DNA from: Proteus vulgaris
Lineage (GTDB): Bacteria; Pseudomonadota; Gammaproteobacteria; Enterobacterales; Enterobacteriaceae
Length of the DNA: 64,000 nucleotides
Direction: 5' to 3'
NCBI RefSeq assembly: GCF_033708015.1
Contig: NZ_CP137920.1
Coordinates: 3,844,001 to 3,908,000 of the forward strand
The notes under the pieces are model-generated. The model did no database searches and was not told where the DNA came from. It saw only the letters and a program-made list of their open reading frames with translations. This document shows, one piece after another, positions 59,790-64,000 of the stretch. Numbering within the stretch: the stretch's first letter is position 1; each line of letters opens with the position of its first letter. Position numbers and translations under genes: made by a program.

Positions 59790-60029
59790 ATGTCTGACGA
59801 AGATTTTTCCCCTGAAAAAATATCTTTAAATGTATTTCAACAATCTCCTTTAACTGCACTTGAAGATAACAGCACACTGCTTGTGTGTGATGATAACAAA
59901 ACTCCGTTGTTCTATTGCCTTTCCAAAGAAGACTATGATGCATTAATTGAGCGAGTTATGGATGCCGAACTTGCAGCGATCGTACTTGAACGTCGCCAAA
60001 ATAAATTAGATGAGCTTAATTTAGACTAA
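59790..60029 (+). CDS. Orphan antitoxin-like protein (Phd/YefM or StbD type)
   Basis: A 79-residue acidic protein. The part TLLVCDDNKTPLFYCLSKEDYDALIERVMDAELAAIVLERRQ resembles the middle of StbD/YefM antitoxins (a strand followed by PxFYxxxxEDYxxLxE and a helix). GGAG five bases before the ATG at 59790 decides the start over an upstream in-frame ATG. No RelE/StbE-type toxin ORF follows: the next gene, rluF, is convergent. It is therefore an orphan, perhaps a remnant or a regulator of its own promoter; the family call is tentative. Confidence 0.5.
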   Translation: MSDEDFSPEKISLNVFQQSPLTALEDNSTLLVCDDNKTPLFYCLSKEDYDALIERVMDAELAAIVLERRQNKLDELNLD

Positions 60030-60067
60030 TTTTATCGATGCAATCATTCGTCTTAAAGAGAACAAAT

Positions 60068-60093
60068 AAAAAACACCCTTCCAGGTGTTTTTT
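60068..60093. terminator. Bidirectional terminator between the antitoxin-like gene and rluF
   Basis: AAAAAACACC pairs with GGTGTTTTTT around a 6-base loop, with A and T tracts at both sides. Confidence 0.8.
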
Positions 60094-60121
60094 TGTTTTT
60101 ATCGCATTTTCACAGATAAAA

Positions 60122-61003
60122 TTAACGTCTTTTCTTTTTACGACCAGGCTGAACAAAACGCTTACGAGAATTATTTTCCGTTTCTTTGGTTTTTGTTTGA
60201 GGAATATGGATACCTAATGCTTTCGCATTACTACTGATTTGTTTTTTCGGTTTATTTTGCTTTGGTTTTGGTGGCGCTTCAGAAGTCGATTTTTCAATTG
60301 CTTCAAATAGAGTAATGAGTTCATCATCGGTCAGATCACGCCATTCACCAACAGGTAATCCAGACAAACTAACATTCATAATGCGAATACGTTCAAGCTT
60401 AGTGACTTCATAACCAAAATATTCACACATACGACGTATTTGGCGATTTAATCCTTGAACTAAAGTAATACGAAACACCATCGGTGCTTCTTTCTTAACC
60501 TTACATTTTTTGGTTTTTTGTCCCATGATAGGAACACCCGCACCCATTCCATGAATAAATTCATCGGTGATCGGCTTGTTCACTGTCACAAGGTACTCTT
60601 TTTCATGATCATTACCTGCACGTAAGATTTTATTGACTAAATCACCGTGGTTGGTCAGGAAAATCAATCCTTGGGAATCTTTATCTAAACGCCCAATGGG
60701 AAAAATACGGGTACTGTGGTTAACATAGTCAACAATATTATCTTTTTCGCCATCATCTGTGGTGCTAACAATGCCCACTGGTTTATTCAGCGCAATCAAA
60801 ACTAACTCAGAGTTATCCTGCGCTTCAATCAATCGCCCATTGACTTTGACTTCATCGCCAGCAAAGACTTGATCGCCAATACTGGCGCGCTTGCCATTAA
60901 TAAGGACAAGTCCTTGCTCAATATAACGGTCAGCCTCACGACGTGAGCAGATCCCGCTTTCACTGATATATTTATTAAGACGAGTAGATAAATTGGTGTC
61001 CAT
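60122..61003 (-). CDS. rluF: 23S rRNA pseudouridine(2604) synthase
   Basis: A 293-residue enzyme forming pseudouridine 2604 in 23S rRNA and related positions. An S4-type RNA-binding domain ([21 protein letters not shown]) precedes the catalytic [10 protein letters not shown] with the active Asp; [16 protein letters not shown] and the basic C-terminal tail ([14 protein letters not shown]) fit E. coli RluF (290). The frame is open further upstream, but GGAGGG before the ATG at 61003 and the MxxxxSxRLNKYIS start decide it. Confidence 0.95.
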   Translation of the reverse strand: MDTNLSTRLNKYISESGICSRREADRYIEQGLVLINGKRASIGDQVFAGDEVKVNGRLIEAQDNSELVLIALNKPVGIVSTTDDGEKDNIVDYVNHSTRIFPIGRLDKDSQGLIFLTNHGDLVNKILRAGNDHEKEYLVTVNKPITDEFIHGMGAGVPIMGQKTKKCKVKKEAPMVFRITLVQGLNRQIRRMCEYFGYEVTKLERIRIMNVSLSGLPVGEWRDLTDDELITLFEAIEKSTSEAPPKPKQNKPKKQISSNAKALGIHIPQTKTKETENNSRKRFVQPGRKKKRR

Positions 61004-61186
61004 GCTTCCCTCCGTAAACTGCGAAATATACATCAATTGGATAGCGATAGAAACTCTATAACACCGGCATTCAAGAATAGATTTTTTATACTCTATTTTT
61101 TTAATAAAAAATGCAGAAAATAGAAAAGGTAACCCAAAAGAAAAGAGTGATTTTCCTTTAAGTTACTTTAAAGATGGATAGCTAAA

Positions 61187-62101
61187 TTAGCACTGCTTAT
61201 TTTGTGAAGGTAAAACAATATAAGTTCCACTAAAAACAGCACCGATACCTTCATCACCACAAATATCAACATCCAGTTTAATTCGAGCCTTACTTCCTTT
61301 CGCTAATCGCCCTAAATCTCCACTTAAATTTTCCATATCCGCAACAGCAGCGGGACGCCCTGATACAGGTTTGCGATAACGAATATGCGCATCCACCAGC
61401 ACAATATCACCTTGCAACTTATGTTCTTGCATTAATAACCAAATCAATCCCCAACCGGTTAAAGTGGCGAGTGAAAATTGGCTACCTGCAAAAATAGTGT
61501 GGTGAGGGTTTTGGTTTCCCGCTTCTGGGATAGTGGTATAAAAACGAGTTCCCGTATATTGAGTAATACGTAACCCCATTTTCTCACTTAAAGGAATATG
61601 TTGGTGCCACTGTTTTTGTAATTCAGCACACCAATCTGGTCGATGAAGAATATCATCCAGAGACTCAATACTTTTTTTCATAAAAAAGTGCTTAATGGGG
61701 GTTGTTTGTGGCCCTGTAACAAGACCGCAATTCTCATAACCCAATTTTTCAAAAAAGCTGACAGACTCTTCTCGGGCACTACACACGATCCGTTTTATCC
61801 CTTCTTGGCGAGCCAATGACTCTAGCGCCATGGCAACAAGAGTACCTAAACCTTTACCTTGTGCATCTGTGCGCACTGCCATAAAGCGGATAGCGCCTTC
61901 GTTATCGGCATTAATATAAAGTCGGCCAATTGCGACGGGTTGTCCTGTTTCATCGACAACCATTTGATGATGTGCAAAGGTATCATAACCGTCTTTTTCA
62001 GAGCCTTCAGGTTGATGTAGCGGTTTACGAAGCATTTCCCAACGAAAAGCATAATAGGCATCAAATTCTGCCTCTGTTTTTGGGGTTCGTAAATGGTACA
62101 T
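61187..62101 (-). CDS. yiiD: YiiD/FabY-type bifunctional acetyltransferase/thioesterase-like protein
   Basis: A 304-residue two-domain protein: GNAT fold at about 1-145 ([20 protein letters not shown] as acetyl-CoA loop) and a hotdog thioesterase-like domain at 155-304 ([35 protein letters not shown]). E. coli YiiD has the same build and lies beside dtd, as here. Work on E. coli has linked it to fatty acid initiation through malonyl-ACP decarboxylation. The start at 62101 follows GGAGCTC. It lies 36 bp downstream of dtd on the same strand, a likely operon. Confidence 0.9.
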   Translation of the reverse strand: MYHLRTPKTEAEFDAYYAFRWEMLRKPLHQPEGSEKDGYDTFAHHQMVVDETGQPVAIGRLYINADNEGAIRFMAVRTDAQGKGLGTLVAMALESLARQEGIKRIVCSAREESVSFFEKLGYENCGLVTGPQTTPIKHFFMKKSIESLDDILHRPDWCAELQKQWHQHIPLSEKMGLRITQYTGTRFYTTIPEAGNQNPHHTIFAGSQFSLATLTGWGLIWLLMQEHKLQGDIVLVDAHIRYRKPVSGRPAAVADMENLSGDLGRLAKGSKARIKLDVDICGDEGIGAVFSGTYIVLPSQNKQC

Positions 62102-62137
62102 ATCTGAGCTCCTTTTAACATCACTATACGTTTAACA

Positions 62138-62575
62138 TTATACCTGTAACCAAAAGGTGACGGGGCCGTCATTAGTCAGGGTGATTTGCATATCCGCAGC
62201 AAACTGACCTGTTTGCGTTTCTAACCCTTGTTGCTGACATTGTTCAATAAAGTAGTGATAGAGATTTTTCGCTAATTCTGGAGGCGCACCGTTCGAAAAT
62301 CCTGGACGCATACCTTTTTGTGTTTCCGCAGCAAGTGTAAATTGGGATACCACTAATAGACGACCACCAGCTTGTTGCACATTTAGATTCATCTTGCCAT
62401 TTTCATCGCTAAATACGCGATAACCGCATACTTTTTCACATAATCTTTTGGCTTTCTGTTCGTTGTCGTCTTTCTCTACACCTAATAAAACGACTAAGCC
62501 TTGATTAATAGCACCGACTGTTTCACCTGCAATATCCACTTTTGCCTGTGTCACTCGTTGAATTAACGCGATCAT
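62138..62575 (-). CDS. dtd: D-aminoacyl-tRNA deacylase
   Basis: A 145-residue enzyme that hydrolyses D-aminoacyl-tRNA and mischarged glycyl-tRNA(Ala). [21 protein letters not shown] is the usual start; SQFTLAAET and [11 protein letters not shown] contain the Gly-cisPro-type and SQ-T active-site segments. GGAGAG before the ATG at 62575 excludes an upstream ATG. The length equals E. coli Dtd (145). Confidence 0.95.
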   Translation of the reverse strand: MIALIQRVTQAKVDIAGETVGAINQGLVVLLGVEKDDNEQKAKRLCEKVCGYRVFSDENGKMNLNVQQAGGRLLVVSQFTLAAETQKGMRPGFSNGAPPELAKNLYHYFIEQCQQQGLETQTGQFAADMQITLTNDGPVTFWLQV

Positions 62576-62642
62576 ACTCTCTCCAAAATAAATCAATAAA
62601 AAAGGATAACAAATTCAATCCATTGTCATCCTTACAATAGCA

Positions 62643-63260
62643 TTATTCTTCTACTGGGAGAGAAAAATCATAATCTTTGAAGTAGTCAATGACGGATTGT
62701 TTATCAATGACATGTACACCTTTGATACCCACAGCAATTGCCGCATCAACATTGGCTTTTACATCATCAAAGAAAACCGCATCTTGTGCTTCAACATCTT
62801 CAGATTCTAAAACATACTTAAAGAGTTCAGGATCAGGTTTTCTCATGCCAAGATCTTGAGATAGGTAAAGAAAATCAGCAGAAGCCGCGATTTCTGGATA
62901 ATGTTCAGGCCAGTAATCATGATGCAAGCGATTCGTATTTGATAACACCACAACCCGATGCCCTTGCTCTCTTAATTTATTCATTATATCAATGACTTCA
63001 GGTCGTACTGCGATAAAAATAGCCTGCCACCCTTCAGCAAATTGCTCAAAACTTAAGTTCATCCCTAGTTCTGAGTTAATTTCTTCAGCAAATTCGATAT
63101 CTGTAATATTACCGCGTTCATGTAATTTAAAAACTTCGCCTGCTGTAAAGTTCTTTTTTATGCTGGCTAATGGAACACCACTAAGCTTACTCCATACTGC
63201 GAATACTCGGTTAAAATCGATATCAATAATCACATTACCCATATCAAAGATATAAAGCAT
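62643..63260 (-). CDS. yihX: HAD-family alpha-D-glucose-1-phosphate phosphatase YihX
   Basis: A 205-residue haloacid dehalogenase-like phosphatase. Motif I reads FDMGNVIIDID, motif II VVVLSNTNR, motif III Lys in MRKPDPELF, and motif IV FFDDVKANVDAA. The first Asp is followed by Met-Gly-Asn-Val as in YihX. It dephosphorylates glucose-1-phosphate in E. coli. GAGGAT before the ATG at 63260 decides the start. In E. coli yihY lies between yihX and dtd; here dtd follows after only 67 bp. Confidence 0.93.
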   Translation of the reverse strand: MLYIFDMGNVIIDIDFNRVFAVWSKLSGVPLASIKKNFTAGEVFKLHERGNITDIEFAEEINSELGMNLSFEQFAEGWQAIFIAVRPEVIDIMNKLREQGHRVVVLSNTNRLHHDYWPEHYPEIAASADFLYLSQDLGMRKPDPELFKYVLESEDVEAQDAVFFDDVKANVDAAIAVGIKGVHVIDKQSVIDYFKDYDFSLPVEE

Positions 63261-63620
63261 AAATCCTCTCCATAATAGAAAACTCATTTTACTTTAATCA
63301 TAAATCGCTTTACTGAACAGGCTTAAACACTAAAAAAGGACAATAATCACACTTAATTTTTTGTAAAACATAAAACCAGAATAGGCAAATACAAAAAATG
63401 AACCTAAAAGTATCACTATCTGAAATACCTGAGTGATTAAATAATGATATTCGACATTCATTCAAAGCACACAACTCAAAAATTGTCATTAAATCATAAA
63501 ACAAGACTTACGTTGTAAATGCTAATCGGAAGATAAAAAATAAGAAAAAATAGGTCGAAAAAGGAGAAGTGAAAAAACTTATACGGTGGCAAATTAACCA
63601 CCGCATTCGTTTTATAATAC
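63261..63620. other. Intergenic region upstream of yihX
   Basis: About 360 bp, AT-rich, with no credible gene. It must hold the yihX promoter on the minus strand. Confidence 0.4.
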
Positions 63621-63747
63621 CATATACTCTAAATAATTTGAGTTACAGATAGGTGACAAGTGAAGATAGGCGAGCAACAGAGATAAACGATGTAACTCGA
63701 CTCGCTGAGTGTAGTCAATCTCCCTGTAACTTGAAATATGACGAGTA
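63621..63747. repeat. Short element with imperfect terminal inverted repeats
   Basis: About 127 bp whose ends are imperfect inverted repeats of about 25 bp: the left end starts ATACTC and runs to TTTGAGTTACAG; the complement of the right end starts ATACTC and runs to TTTCAAGTTACAG. It is non-coding and lies in the yihX-bipA gap. The form resembles small MITE or REPIN-type elements of enterics; copies elsewhere cannot be judged from one window. Confidence 0.5.
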
Positions 63748-63754
63748 TAAACTC

Positions 63755-63772
63755 AGGGCGCTAACGCGCCCT
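63755..63772 (-). terminator. Hairpin after bipA
   Basis: AGGGCGC pairs perfectly with GCGCCCT around a TAAC tetraloop, 27 bp past the bipA stop. The following minus-strand sequence is only mildly T-rich. Confidence 0.7.
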
Positions 63773-63798
63773 AAGAATTATGTTATCAGAATTACGAA

Positions 63799-64000
63799 TT
63801 AGTCTTTGCTACGGTAAGCACGACGACGATCGTTCTCTGACAAATAGCGCTTACGCAGACGAATAGACTGCGGAGTCACTTCGACTAACTCATCGTCATC
63901 AATAAATTCTAATGCTTGTTCTAATGTTTGTTTCAGGTGTGGAGTCAGCGTTGTCGCCTCATCTGTACCAGAAGCACGCATGTTAGTCAGCTTTTTACCT
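63799..64000 (-). CDS. bipA: Ribosome-dependent GTPase BipA/TypA, 3' end only
   Basis: The last 66 codons of BipA; the gene continues beyond the right edge. [65 protein letters not shown] is the conserved C-terminal domain. BipA is an EF-G-like GTPase active at low temperature and stress. In E. coli it lies near yihX as well. Confidence 0.93.
   Translation of the reverse strand, partial: GKKLTNMRASGTDEATTLTPHLKQTLEQALEFIDDDELVEVTPQSIRLRKRYLSENDRRRAYRSKD

Noticed and set aside
63310..63504. 64-codon minus-strand ORF upstream of yihX
   Set aside because: No ribosome-binding site or homology; the region is AT-rich and non-conserved.

Overview
The window is chromosomal DNA from an enterobacterial gammaproteobacterium of the Morganellaceae, most likely the genus Proteus. 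The basis is the low G+C content, E. coli-like core genes in locally conserved order, and a Tat-signal L-amino acid deaminase of the Proteus/Providencia/Morganella type. As I remember the P. mirabilis enzyme, this one is close but not identical, so I do not name the species. I see no insertion sequence, prophage, integrase, CRISPR array or rRNA operon.

Layout. 1-2.8 kb: argD (5' part, behind tandem ArgR boxes), pabA, ppiA, engB. 2.8-11.2 kb: the polA neighbourhood, with Spot 42 RNA (spf), a lone peptide deformylase gene, an unrecognised acidic protein, polA, the yihD-srkA-dsbA cluster and mobAB. 11.2-14.1 kb: an alpha-glucosidase and a divergent LacI-type regulator sharing a palindromic operator. 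14.1-16.1 kb: L-amino acid deaminase followed by an exported RidA-family protein. 16.7-24.9 kb: gor, rlmJ, a DUF1090 protein, yhjD, a tautomerase, a serine hydrolase, yhjJ and a truncated yhjK/pdeK. 25.1-35.5 kb: two short TpsA-like exoproteins (a tandem duplication), the intact dppABCDF operon, and a TpsB transporter. 35.7-47.2 kb: tRNA-Pro, small envelope proteins, yidQ, yidE, avtA, tag, glyQS, an AT-rich two-gene insert (nuclease/phosphatase-fold protein plus an unknown overlapping partner), and yidR. 47.3-64 kb: yicG, the gmk-rpoZ-spoT-trmH-recG cluster, gltS, xanP (with a PurR-like box), an unknown AT-rich ORF, yicH, an orphan antitoxin-like gene, rluF, yiiD, dtd, yihX, and the 3' end of bipA.

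How the genes work together. Most of the window is core metabolism and information processing. The accessory points of most interest are: (i) the deaminase/RidA pair, which could form and hydrolyse imino acids in the same envelope compartment; (ii) the split two-partner secretion locus with duplicated TPS-domain genes and a TpsB that lacks the usual Arg of its VRGF motif; (iii) the EEP-fold/unknown-partner pair between glyS and yidR; (iv) the glucosidase-LacI pair, with a D-A signature suggesting an alpha-1,4 preference; (v) a yhjK reduced to its sensor and HAMP region. Regulatory sites recognised by eye are ArgR boxes before argD, a PurR-like box before xanP, a C/A-rich GcvB-type target before dppA and a LacI-type operator at 12.9 kb. 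All homology statements rest on recognition from memory of the families, not on a search.
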